A DNA stretch of 9,463 bases from CALAMD01 sp035301345 (GTDB taxonomy: Bacteria > Bacillota > Bacilli > Bacillales > Amphibacillaceae). How positions within the stretch are numbered: the stretch's first letter is position 1; each line of letters begins with the position of its first letter. Positions 1 through 5,993 of the stretch are shown piece after piece. The notes beneath the pieces were generated by a model. That model made no database searches, was not told the origin of the DNA, and saw only the letters and a list, made by a program, of their open reading frames with translations. Position numbers and translations under genes: made by a program. The stretch lies in assembly GCA_035301345.1 (NCBI GenBank), contig DATGUM010000033.1, positions 1-9,463 on the forward strand, read 5' to 3'.

Positions 1-30
1 TGCTTCACTTCAAATTAAGAGCCAAGATCA

Positions 31-82
31 AACAAAAAGAATCGTTTTCTCCTGCCGTTTAAACGACAGGAGAAAACGATTC
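31..82 (-). terminator. Intrinsic terminator at the end of the S-box leader
   Basis: Two 22-nt arms (39-60 and 61-82) are complementary with one mismatched position. Read on the minus strand, the hairpin is followed by CTTTTTGTTTG (38 down to about 28), a typical U-tract. There is no comparable T run on the plus side, so it works for leftward transcription. It lies about 100 nt downstream of the SAM aptamer and before any start codon, so it is probably the regulated terminator of the S-box leader. It is also the first strong terminator downstream of the crotonase gene. Whether SAM binding controls it through the stem at 143-190 is inference. Confidence 0.8.
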
Positions 83-142
83 AAAATAACTGAAAATCTT
101 AACGACTTTAATCAGTCACCAACACTATTTGACAAAGAGCCT

Positions 143-190
143 ATAAGAGAGGTTGCTCGTAAATGTTCATTTCGATTAGCACCCTCTTAT
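143..190 (-). promoter_or_regulatory. Alternative stem in the S-box expression platform
   Basis: On the minus strand the 3' strand of aptamer helix P1 (ATAAGAG, 190-184) and the next bases (GGTGCT) can pair with AGCAACCTCTCTTAT at 157-143. The loop is about 20 nt and the stem has a small offset. This pairing competes with P1, as expected of an anti-aptamer or antiterminator helix that forms when SAM is scarce. How it connects to the terminator at 39-82 could not be resolved by eye. Confidence 0.5.
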
Positions 191-289
191 CTGTCAGATA
201 TTCATATCTGCTGGATTTAGCACCGTTTGAAAAAATCAATGGTTGCCGAAGCTTCATCGGGCCAGTCCCTCTGCTTCTCTTTATAAGAG
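184..289 (-). promoter_or_regulatory. SAM-I riboswitch (S-box) aptamer
   Basis: Minus-strand RNA begins CTCTTATAAAGAGAAGCAGA and carries the S-box core GAGGGACTGGCCC (271-259), then GATGAAG, then CGGCAACC. Next come GGTGCTAAATCCAGCAG and a closing ATAAGAG (190-184), which pairs with the opening CTCTTAT to form P1. These match the conserved class I SAM riboswitch blocks in order and spacing. The family binds S-adenosylmethionine and switches off methionine, cysteine or SAM-related genes. A matching promoter lies just upstream (320-348) and a terminator downstream (39-82). The controlled gene would start left of position 1 and cannot be identified; metK, metE, metI and yitJ are typical S-box targets. 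Confidence 0.94.
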
Positions 290-319
290 TTTTATTAAGT
301 TGTTCTTTCAACGCCTTTA

Positions 320-348
320 ATATTATACGACCTATTAAGAATTGTCAA
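320..348 (-). promoter_or_regulatory. Sigma-A-type promoter of the SAM riboswitch leader
   Basis: The minus strand shows a perfect -35 TTGACA (348-343). The -10 is either TATAAT with a 15-bp spacer (327-322) or TAATAT with a 17-bp spacer (325-320). The start point would fall near 313, about 25 nt before the aptamer. This gives the riboswitch its own promoter, separate from the crotonase gene upstream. Confidence 0.75.
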
Positions 349-451
349 TCTATTTCGGCAAGAAGTTTTAATGTTTATTCTTCATCAGTCTTCGTGCCTT
401 TTCGGGAACGATGATTATCTATTATTTTCACTAACGTCTATCATTTTAAAG

Positions 452-1219
452 TTAATCGTTCCATTTAGGTGTGCGTTTTTCGAAGAATGCACGGATGCCT
501 TCGACAGCGTCTGGGTGCTTACTATTCATAGCAATGACTTCTGTTGAATAGTTTAGCGCTTGGAAATCTTCCATGTTCAGTTGCTGGTAAAATTGACGCT
601 TACCAAGTCCGATAATATTTAAACTTTGCTTCGTAATATCTTTTGCAAGTTGATCAGTCGCCTCATCTAATTGTTCAACTGGAACGACTTTGTTCAGTAA
701 ACCATTATCAAGCGCTTCATCAGCCGACATTAAATTCCCTGTAAATAAAAGCTCTGCCGCTTTTTTACGACCAACGTTTCGACTTAAGAAAACAGCTGGC
801 GTACTACAGAAAAGCCCACTATTAATACCTGGAACAGCAAATCGTGCACCTTCTCCTGCGACAGCTAAATCACTCGCTGCTACGAGTTGGCAACCTGCTG
901 CAACAGCAACACCTTCAACTTTAGAAATAATGATTTGCGGGATGTCACGCATTTGTTGCATTAGTTTCTGACATTGTTGGAACAGAGCGAGCACTTCATT
1001 CTCTGTGCGCGTTTCAACTTCGTTTAAGCTATGTCCTGCGCTAAATGCTTTTTCTGACCCTTCAATAATGACTACTTTAACGCGGCGTTCATCGCCAATC
1101 TTCTTCAGCAATGCTTCAAGCTCTTCCATTAATTGAAATGAAAGTGTGTTAAATTCTTTCGGATTTTCTAACGTAATATATGCAATATCGTCCGCTTCTT
1201 TTACGGATAAAAATTCCAT
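452..1219 (-). CDS. ECHDC3-like enoyl-CoA hydratase/isomerase (crotonase) family protein
   Basis: This 255-residue cytoplasmic protein is the usual length for a crotonase-fold enzyme acting on acyl-CoA thioesters. Seen: the first oxyanion-hole segment AFSAGHSL (58-65), the second around AAGCQLVAASDLAVAG (107-122), then GLFCSTPAV (135-143) and the C-terminal EGIRAFFEKRTPKW (240-253). Those C-terminal and GLFCSTP features recall the ECHDC3 branch rather than classical hydratase. The positions of the two catalytic glutamates of mitochondrial hydratase are Gln111 and Gly131 here, so ordinary enoyl-CoA hydration is doubtful; the substrate is unknown. The start is ATG at 1219 because AGGAGG (1234-1229) sits 9 nt upstream; a longer GTG reading from 1240 would place that site inside the gene. 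It has its own promoter (1304-1332) and is divergent from the first SLH gene. No obvious terminator lies between its stop and the S-box promoter. Family confident, exact function not. Confidence 0.9.
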   Translation of the reverse strand: MEFLSVKEADDIAYITLENPKEFNTLSFQLMEELEALLKKIGDERRVKVVIIEGSEKAFSAGHSLNEVETRTENEVLALFQQCQKLMQQMRDIPQIIISKVEGVAVAAGCQLVAASDLAVAGEGARFAVPGINSGLFCSTPAVFLSRNVGRKKAAELLFTGNLMSADEALDNGLLNKVVPVEQLDEATDQLAKDITKQSLNIIGLGKRQFYQQLNMEDFQALNYSTEVIAMNSKHPDAVEGIRAFFEKRTPKWND

Positions 1220-1303
1220 CTTTCCCCGCCTCCTAGCCACTTGTCTGTGGCAATCTCATCTGTTATTCAAAATAAAGAACGTTTCTGTACCGACTTACGA
1301 TTT

Positions 1304-1332
1304 ATCATATGGCAACTTAAAAAACGTGTCAA
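1304..1332 (-). promoter_or_regulatory. Sigma-A-type promoter of the crotonase gene
   Basis: The minus strand carries TTGACA (1332-1327), a 17-bp spacer and TATGAT (1309-1304). That is a near-consensus promoter about 75-80 nt upstream of the ATG. Its -35 box is only 25 bp from the repeated hexamers that precede the divergent SLH gene, so regulators bound there could affect both genes. Confidence 0.8.
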
Positions 1333-1357
1333 TAAAAAAGAAATGTAACACTTAAAC

Positions 1358-1407
1358 TTAACTTACATTTAACTTTGCTTTGTTACGATTTTATTAAATG
1401 AAAATAT
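1358..1407 (+). promoter_or_regulatory. Promoter block with 11-bp-spaced TTAAC repeats upstream of SLH gene 1
   Basis: Hexamers TTAACT (1358-1363), TTAACT (1369-1374) and TTGTTA (1380-1385) follow each other at exactly 11-bp steps. A looser TTATTA (1391-1396) continues the phase. Direct hexamers separated by 5 bp are the geometry of Bacillus PhoP boxes (TT(A/C/T)A(C/T)A) and WalR boxes (TGTWAH-N5-TGTWAH). TTGTTA could also serve as a -35, with a poor AAATAT or AATATG about 17 bp further on. The same block precedes gene 2 (3711-3738), and two of the repeats precede gene 3 (9353-9369). The regulator's identity is inference; the last base of each hexamer departs from the PhoP consensus. Confidence 0.55.
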
Positions 1408-1411
1408 GGGA

Positions 1412-1447
1412 GGTGTTATCGTTCAAAGAAAATAAAGTAGGCGAACG
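1412..1447 (+). promoter_or_regulatory. Conserved leader block, copy 1 (unknown function)
   Basis: The 36 bases starting GGTGTTATCGTTCAAAG match 3838-3873 at 35 positions, although the sequence on either side has diverged. The ends CGTTC (1420-1424) and GAACG (1443-1447) can pair around an 18-nt loop. It lies between the promoter block and the gene 1 ribosome binding site. An open frame from GTG at 1413 runs 30 codons to TGA at 1503-1505, in frame with gene 1, but has no properly spaced ribosome binding site. The block could be an RNA element, an operator or a remnant of coding sequence. Confidence 0.5.
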
Positions 1448-1520
1448 AAATCATTTAAGTAAATACGCATATAAAACAGACATTTTAATGACTACATTTG
1501 TATGAAAGGGGACGAAGTAA

Positions 1521-3626
1521 ATGAATCATTATTCAGAACAGAATAAGCAAAGGGCTAATATTATGACCGCTATAGCAGCCAGTTTAGTCATTTTATTTAT
1601 GATTATATTTATGATATTTACGAAACAAATTGTTCACGCAAATGCAATTGTTATTACAAATGCAGGAGACCTACAAGCGATGAGTAATGACGCTAACGGG
1701 AATGGGCAAGATTATGAACTTGGTGGAAATATTGATTTAGATGGTATTAGTTGGGAAGGTATTGGCTCTGCATCTGATCCGTTCAAAGGATCACTTGATG
1801 GTAAAGGATATACAATTTCTAATTTTAAAATGACTAAAAATGACTCTGGACTTCTAAATTACGCCTCTGGTTCAACTATTAAAAACGTAACATTTGAAAA
1901 TGCTGAAGTAAAGAACAGTCACAACAGTCGTGCAGCAGCGATTGTTGCTTCGCGCTTAAGTGATGGATTAGTCGAAAATGTGACAATTAAAGATAGTACA
2001 GTCACTGGTAACGGTAATGCATCTGCTGTCGTATCAGGAGCAGGCACTTCAGGTACAAAGTTAATGAATATTACAGTGACTAATACGACTGTCAGTGGTG
2101 GTAGTTACGTCGGAATGATTCTCGCTACAGGGACTAACGCAATCATTGAAAATAGTACAGCCATTGGAACAGTATCTAGTGAAGGTCGAGGTATCGGAGG
2201 ATTAGGTGGCCGTATCGGAGAAATTAAAAATAGTTCAGCAGACGTTAACGTAATATCAACATATACAGGTACTTATTCAGCAATGGCTGGTGGACTTGCT
2301 GGGTATATTTATCCAGGGGGAATCTCCGATAGTTATGCAACAGGTCATGTAACAGCGGCTGGTGATGAAGTCGGTGGACTCGCTGGCCTTGCCCGCGGAG
2401 GAGCGGAAGCCCATATTAAGAATAGTTACGCGACTGGGAATGTTACTGGTAGACATGACGTTGGTGGACTCGTTGGCTACCATGATTCATTCCGTGGACA
2501 CGAAATTCATGACAGTTATTCAACAGGTACTGTGAAAGGTGAAAGAAACGTCGGAGGATTTGTCGGTGCTCAGTCAAATGAACGTGACAACCGTGCAGAT
2601 GCAAAGGCAATGCTCATTACGAAGAGTTATTCAACATCAAATGTCCAAGCTTCAGGAGATGGAGAAAATGTCGGTGGGTTTATCGGTTCTATTGAAGACA
2701 ATAATCTCTCAATCGTTGAAGACTCTTATGCAAGAGGTACTGTTACTGGTAAAAATAACGTCGGTGGATTTATCGGCAATAATGAAAAAGGAACAATTAA
2801 CCGTACGTATGCGACGGGAACTATTTCAGCTGATGGCACAAGTGGCGGACTTGTTGGGAATAATAACAACGGAACATACTCAGCAACTGCCTCACCAAAC
2901 TTTTACGATAAAGAGACGACAAATATGAATGACACGAAAGGTGCAACAGGTGAATCAACAACAAACATGCAAAATAGAAAGACATTTACAGGATGGAACT
3001 TCACGGATACGTGGAAAGCACATGCAAATGAGTATCCAACGTTACGTGATGAACCATTTAACCTTTTAACAGATATTGGTAGCAGTTTCTGGGGGCGTGA
3101 TGACATTACAGAAATTATCGAAAATGACATTATGAGCGGATCGGAAGATAGCTCGAACCCTGGCAAATTCGTTTTCAGACCTTCTGACGACATTACGAGA
3201 GCAGAATTTGCAATCGTTATCGTGAACGCATTAGGTGAGTCGGCAATAGGATCATCAACAGATTTCACAGATGACAGTACTATTCCGAGCTGGGCGAAAG
3301 CAGAAGTCGCGAAAGCAAAAGAACTCGGCATCGTTGAAGGTGATTCAAGCGGGAAATTTAATCCTTCAAACAAAATTAGCCGTGCAGAAATCGCTGTGAT
3401 GATTGCACGTGCGTATGACTTACCGATGGATGGGTTCGGTGGTCCACAAATGTTTGAAGATGAAGCTGCTATCCCAAGCTGGGCACAAGATGAAATTGCT
3501 GCAACGGTTGCTCAACAAATTATGAGCGGACAAGAAAGTGGTGGAAAGCTCTACTTCGCACCAGCGGATCAAGCGATGCGTGTAGAAGCAGGAATTGCTG
3601 CTTTAAATGCTTATAAATTAGATTAA
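1521..3626 (+). CDS. Secreted GLUG-repeat surface protein with three SLH domains (paralogue 1)
   Basis: The product is 701 residues. A signal peptide covers about 1-40 (hydrophobic core 15-33, probable cleavage after VHA). The N-terminal block contains FKGSLDGKGYTISNFKM. GLUG repeats of the type VGGLVG...SYATGxVxG occupy roughly 220-455 and probably form a beta-helix. A linker FYDKETTNM...TGWNFTDTW starts at 461. Three SLH domains fill about 517-701; they bind pyruvylated secondary cell-wall polysaccharide in characterised Bacillaceae proteins. The binding motif is TRAE at 559-562 and SRAE at 620-623, but MRVE at 686-689. The start is supported by AAAGGGG nine bases upstream. A strong terminator at 3645-3676 suggests a monocistronic unit. 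The last 241 residues are almost the same as in gene 2, while its GLUG part resembles gene 3. The role is probably a surface layer component or adhesin; ligand or activity unknown. Confidence 0.93.
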   Translation: MNHYSEQNKQRANIMTAIAASLVILFMIIFMIFTKQIVHANAIVITNAGDLQAMSNDANGNGQDYELGGNIDLDGISWEGIGSASDPFKGSLDGKGYTISNFKMTKNDSGLLNYASGSTIKNVTFENAEVKNSHNSRAAAIVASRLSDGLVENVTIKDSTVTGNGNASAVVSGAGTSGTKLMNITVTNTTVSGGSYVGMILATGTNAIIENSTAIGTVSSEGRGIGGLGGRIGEIKNSSADVNVISTYTGTYSAMAGGLAGYIYPGGISDSYATGHVTAAGDEVGGLAGLARGGAEAHIKNSYATGNVTGRHDVGGLVGYHDSFRGHEIHDSYSTGTVKGERNVGGFVGAQSNERDNRADAKAMLITKSYSTSNVQASGDGENVGGFIGSIEDNNLSIVEDSYARGTVTGKNNVGGFIGNNEKGTINRTYATGTISADGTSGGLVGNNNNGTYSATASPNFYDKETTNMNDTKGATGESTTNMQNRKTFTGWNFTDTWKAHANEYPTLRDEPFNLLTDIGSSFWGRDDITEIIENDIMSGSEDSSNPGKFVFRPSDDITRAEFAIVIVNALGESAIGSSTDFTDDSTIPSWAKAEVAKAKELGIVEGDSSGKFNPSNKISRAEIAVMIARAYDLPMDGFGGPQMFEDEAAIPSWAQDEIAATVAQQIMSGQESGGKLYFAPADQAMRVEAGIAALNAYKLD
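2901..3626 (+). repeat. Duplicated SLH-anchor module, copy 1
   Basis: This 726-bp 3' segment of gene 1 aligns without gaps to 5053-5778 in gene 2. I count 16 amino-acid differences in 241 residues (about 93% identity). One exact run is 61 bp (3154-3214 against 5306-5366). The upstream GLUG regions are far less alike, which points to gene conversion or recent exchange of the anchor module. Confidence 0.85.
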
Positions 3627-3644
3627 ATGAAGTAAAGCGAGACT

Positions 3645-3676
3645 GGGCGCTAGAGTTTTGTCTAGCGCCCTTTTTT
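3645..3676 (+). terminator. Intrinsic terminator of SLH gene 1
   Basis: GGGCGCTAGA (3645-3654) pairs perfectly with TCTAGCGCCC (3661-3670) around a 6-nt loop and is followed by TTTTTT (3671-3676). It sits 18 nt past the stop codon. Confidence 0.95.
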
Positions 3677-3710
3677 CATGCATAAACCTTTAGTCCTGAA
3701 AAACTAGCAT

Positions 3711-3760
3711 TTAACTTAGATTTAACCTTGCTTTGTTACAATTTTCTTAACCGATAAACT
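3711..3760 (+). promoter_or_regulatory. Promoter block with 11-bp-spaced TTAAC repeats upstream of SLH gene 2
   Basis: TTAACT (3711-3716), TTAACC (3722-3727) and TTGTTA (3733-3738) repeat at 11-bp steps, with TTCTTA (3744-3749) continuing the phase. The first three hexamers and the N5 spacers nearly duplicate the block before gene 1. A possible -10, TAAACT (3755-3760), lies 16 bp after TTGTTA. This looks like an OmpR-family response-regulator target (PhoP or WalR type), by inference from geometry only. Confidence 0.55.
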
Positions 3761-3773
3761 ATGTTTTAAAACT

Positions 3774-3813
3774 AAAAAGTGTATATGAAAGCGAATACAC
3801 TTTTTTTGTTTTT
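3774..3813 (+). terminator. Terminator-like hairpin in the leader of SLH gene 2
   Basis: AAAAAGTGTAT (3774-3784) pairs with ATACACTTTTT (3795-3805) around a 10-nt loop and runs into a T-rich stretch to 3813. The stem is AT-rich, so termination may be partial. It stands between the promoter-like block (3711-3760) and the gene, in an interval absent from the gene 1 leader. It could act as an attenuator or end a very short transcript. Alternatively the true gene 2 promoter lies further downstream, although I see no good one. Confidence 0.55.
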
Positions 3814-3837
3814 TATAAAATTATGCAACAGTGTGGG

Positions 3838-3873
3838 GGTGTTATCGTTCAAAGAAAATAAGGTAGGCGAACG
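3838..3873 (+). promoter_or_regulatory. Conserved leader block, copy 2 (unknown function)
   Basis: This is the second copy of the 36-bp element seen at 1412-1447, with one difference (G for A). CGTTC and GAACG again flank the interior. In the VLSFKENKVGER reading frame the internal difference, and the base just after the block, are both synonymous, but here that frame stops straight after the block. It lies about 95 nt before the gene 2 start. Confidence 0.5.
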
Positions 3874-3966
3874 TTAAAAACTTTATAAAACAACCATATA
3901 AAAGGAAGTGGGGTTAAATAAACCCTTTGAAACAAAATACGACAATAAAAAGGAGCATGATACTTG

Positions 3967-5778
3967 ATGATCACACAAAAACGAACGAATGTATGGTCTT
4001 ATGGCTTACTTGGTTTAAGTCTTATTTTCCTAACATTACTCTTATTCTTTTCACTCAACCAAGCGAAAGCCGACAGCAGCGTGACTGTTATTACAACACC
4101 TGAACAACTAGACAGTATTCGTGACAACATGGAAGGAAATTATGAACTAGGTAAAAATATTGATTTATCAGGCTATGAATGGCAATCAATTGGAATTCCT
4201 AATGGGGATACCTTTAAAGGTACGTTTGACGGAAAAGGATATACGATAAGTAATTTAAAAATTAGAGATGAAGATGGGCCGAACACAGGTCTATTCGGTC
4301 AAACGGGAGATGCGACAATTAAAAATGTCCATTTAACAAATGTTAGTTTAAAAACGACGGATGCACGATCCTCTTATCCAAACGGGGCTTTAATCGGAAC
4401 GGCGTATCGCGGAACAGTCGTTGATAACGTCTCTGTTAAAGGACATTTAACGACGCGCACAATCACAGGTGGTGTCGTTGGTAGCTTAAGCCCGACAGCT
4501 ACGATTAACAATGCTCATGCTGATATTAACATCGCAGCAGAAGATTATACGTATAGTTTTGCTACTGGCGGACTTGTCGGTGGAGCATCTGGAGACATTA
4601 GCAATAGTTCTTCAAAAGGGACAATTGCCGGAAACAAAAAGATTGGTGGTCTTGTCGGTGATGCGAGCCAAAAAATTACAGATAGTCACTCATCTGTAAA
4701 CATCATCGTTCAGCACCCAGAAAATGAATATATTAGTTCATGGGAAAATATTGGTGGACTCGTCGGAGAATATAAGGGGTCTACGATTTCAAGAAGTTAC
4801 GCGACAGGTATGGTAGACGCATCGGCAAATAATGTCGGTGGACTTGTCGGATCACTCGGTAATAATAGTAAAGTTATTGACAGTTATGCCCGAGGAAATG
4901 TTACTGGAATAAATAACGTCGGTGGACTTGTTGGAATTAATAAAGGAGCAACAATCGCAAGCTCATACGCGACTGGAGCTGTTTCTGGTGATAGTTCGTC
5001 TGGCGGACTCGTAGGACAAGATAGCAATGGCGTTTACAACGCTGCAGCAAACTTCTACGATAAAGATAAGACGAACATGAGTGATACGAAAGGTGCAACA
5101 GGCGAATCAACAGCAAACATGCAAAACAGAGCGACATTTACAGGCTGGAACTTCACGGATACGTGGAAAGCGAATAAAAATGCTTACCCAACGTTACGTG
5201 ACGAACCATTCAATCTTTTAACAGATATTGGTAGTAGCTTCTGGGGTCGTGATGACATTACAGAAATTATTGAAAATGACATTATGAGCGGTTCTTCAGA
5301 TAGTGCGAACCCTGGCAAATTCGTTTTCAGACCTTCTGACGACATTACGAGAGCAGAATTTGCAATTGTTATCGTGAACGCGTTAGGTGAGTCAGCATCA
5401 GGATCGTCAACAGATTTTACAGATGACAGTGCCATCCCGAGCTGGGCGAAAGCAGAAGTCGCTAAAGCGAAAGACCTCGGCATCGTTGAAGGTGATTCAA
5501 GCGGGAAATTTAATCCTTCAAACAAAATTAGCCGGGCAGAAATCGCTGTGATGATTGCCCGAGCATATGATTTACCAATGGATGGTTTCGGTGGCCCGCA
5601 AATGTTTGAAGATGAAGCTTCTATCCCGAGCTGGGCACAAGATGAAATTGCTGCAACAGTCGCTCAACAAATTATGGGCGGACAACAAAGTGGCGGAAAG
5701 CTCTACTTCGCACCAGCTGATCAAGCGATGCGTGTAGAAGCAGGAATCGCTGCTTTAAATGCTTATAAATTAGATTAA
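3967..5778 (+). CDS. Secreted GLUG-repeat surface protein with three SLH domains (paralogue 2)
   Basis: This 603-residue protein is the shortest of the three paralogues. A signal peptide covers about 1-35 (core LLGLSLIFLTLLLFF, probable cleavage after QAKA). The N-terminal block has VITTPEQLD and FKGTFDGKGYTISNLKI, closer to gene 3 than to gene 1. About six to seven GLUG repeats occupy roughly 168-355. The FYDKDKTNM linker begins at 363, followed by three SLH domains with TRAE 461-464, SRAE 522-525 and the degenerate MRVE 588-591. It should be exported and held on secondary cell-wall polysaccharide; its ligand is unknown. The start is uncertain by one codon: AGGAG (3951-3955) is 11 nt before ATG 3967 and 8 nt before an in-frame TTG at 3964. 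It has its own terminator (5819-5858). The 241-residue C-terminal module matches gene 1 at about 93%. Confidence 0.92.
   Translation: MITQKRTNVWSYGLLGLSLIFLTLLLFFSLNQAKADSSVTVITTPEQLDSIRDNMEGNYELGKNIDLSGYEWQSIGIPNGDTFKGTFDGKGYTISNLKIRDEDGPNTGLFGQTGDATIKNVHLTNVSLKTTDARSSYPNGALIGTAYRGTVVDNVSVKGHLTTRTITGGVVGSLSPTATINNAHADINIAAEDYTYSFATGGLVGGASGDISNSSSKGTIAGNKKIGGLVGDASQKITDSHSSVNIIVQHPENEYISSWENIGGLVGEYKGSTISRSYATGMVDASANNVGGLVGSLGNNSKVIDSYARGNVTGINNVGGLVGINKGATIASSYATGAVSGDSSSGGLVGQDSNGVYNAAANFYDKDKTNMSDTKGATGESTANMQNRATFTGWNFTDTWKANKNAYPTLRDEPFNLLTDIGSSFWGRDDITEIIENDIMSGSSDSANPGKFVFRPSDDITRAEFAIVIVNALGESASGSSTDFTDDSAIPSWAKAEVAKAKDLGIVEGDSSGKFNPSNKISRAEIAVMIARAYDLPMDGFGGPQMFEDEASIPSWAQDEIAATVAQQIMGGQQSGGKLYFAPADQAMRVEAGIAALNAYKLD
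5053..5778 (+). repeat. Duplicated SLH-anchor module, copy 2
   Basis: Equal-length, ungapped counterpart of 2901-3626. Differences cluster in the linker and in the loops between SLH domains; the SLH cores are nearly unchanged at the DNA level. Confidence 0.85.
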
Positions 5779-5818
5779 ATGTCATAAATGTAAAAGCGTT
5801 TTTTAGTAAGAAAATGAT

Positions 5819-5858
5819 ACCCGATTAGTGAGATACTTTCTAGCTAATCGGGTTTTTT
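5819..5858 (+). terminator. Intrinsic terminator of SLH gene 2
   Basis: ACCCGATTAG (5819-5828) pairs perfectly with CTAATCGGGT (5844-5853) around a 15-nt loop and is followed by a T run to 5858. It lies about 40 nt after the stop codon. Confidence 0.93.
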
Positions 5859-5922
5859 ATTGTCCATTTTTATTTAATTTAACGACTTTCTTTTCCATAA
5901 TAAATTGATCAATAGTGTGTAC

Positions 5923-5950
5923 TTTCAATGATTTTTTGTGGCAATATAGT
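5923..5950 (+). promoter_or_regulatory. Possible promoter of the chemoreceptor gene
   Basis: TATAGT (5945-5950) is a good -10, but the -35 region (TTTCAA, 5923-5928, 16-bp spacer) is weak. GGCAATAT (5940-5947) resembles the sigma-D -10 GCCGATAT at six of eight positions, which would suit a chemotaxis gene, but no TAAA element lies at the expected distance. The choice between sigma-A and sigma-D cannot be made here. Confidence 0.35.
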
Positions 5951-5993
5951 ACCATGTGTGTGATCACTTGTTTTCACCATGAGGAGGAGTTTT

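Noticed and set aside
163..414. An 83-codon plus-strand open frame
   Set aside because: It lies antisense to the SAM riboswitch and its promoter, has no good ribosome binding site, and its translation looks like no known protein.
1521..3626. GLUG repeats considered as a DNA-level tandem repeat or CRISPR-like array
   Set aside because: The periodicity is at the protein level with variable unit length and diverged codons. There are no identical repeats with unique spacers.
3911..3930. GGGTT/AACCC hairpin before SLH gene 2 as a terminator
   Set aside because: Only a 5-bp stem and three following T residues; too weak to claim.
3908..3967. Short open frame (GTG 3908 to TGA 3965-3967) overlapping the ATG of SLH gene 2
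   Set aside because: Only 19 codons, and the start abuts its would-be ribosome binding site. Nothing supports translation, so the TGATG overlap is probably chance.
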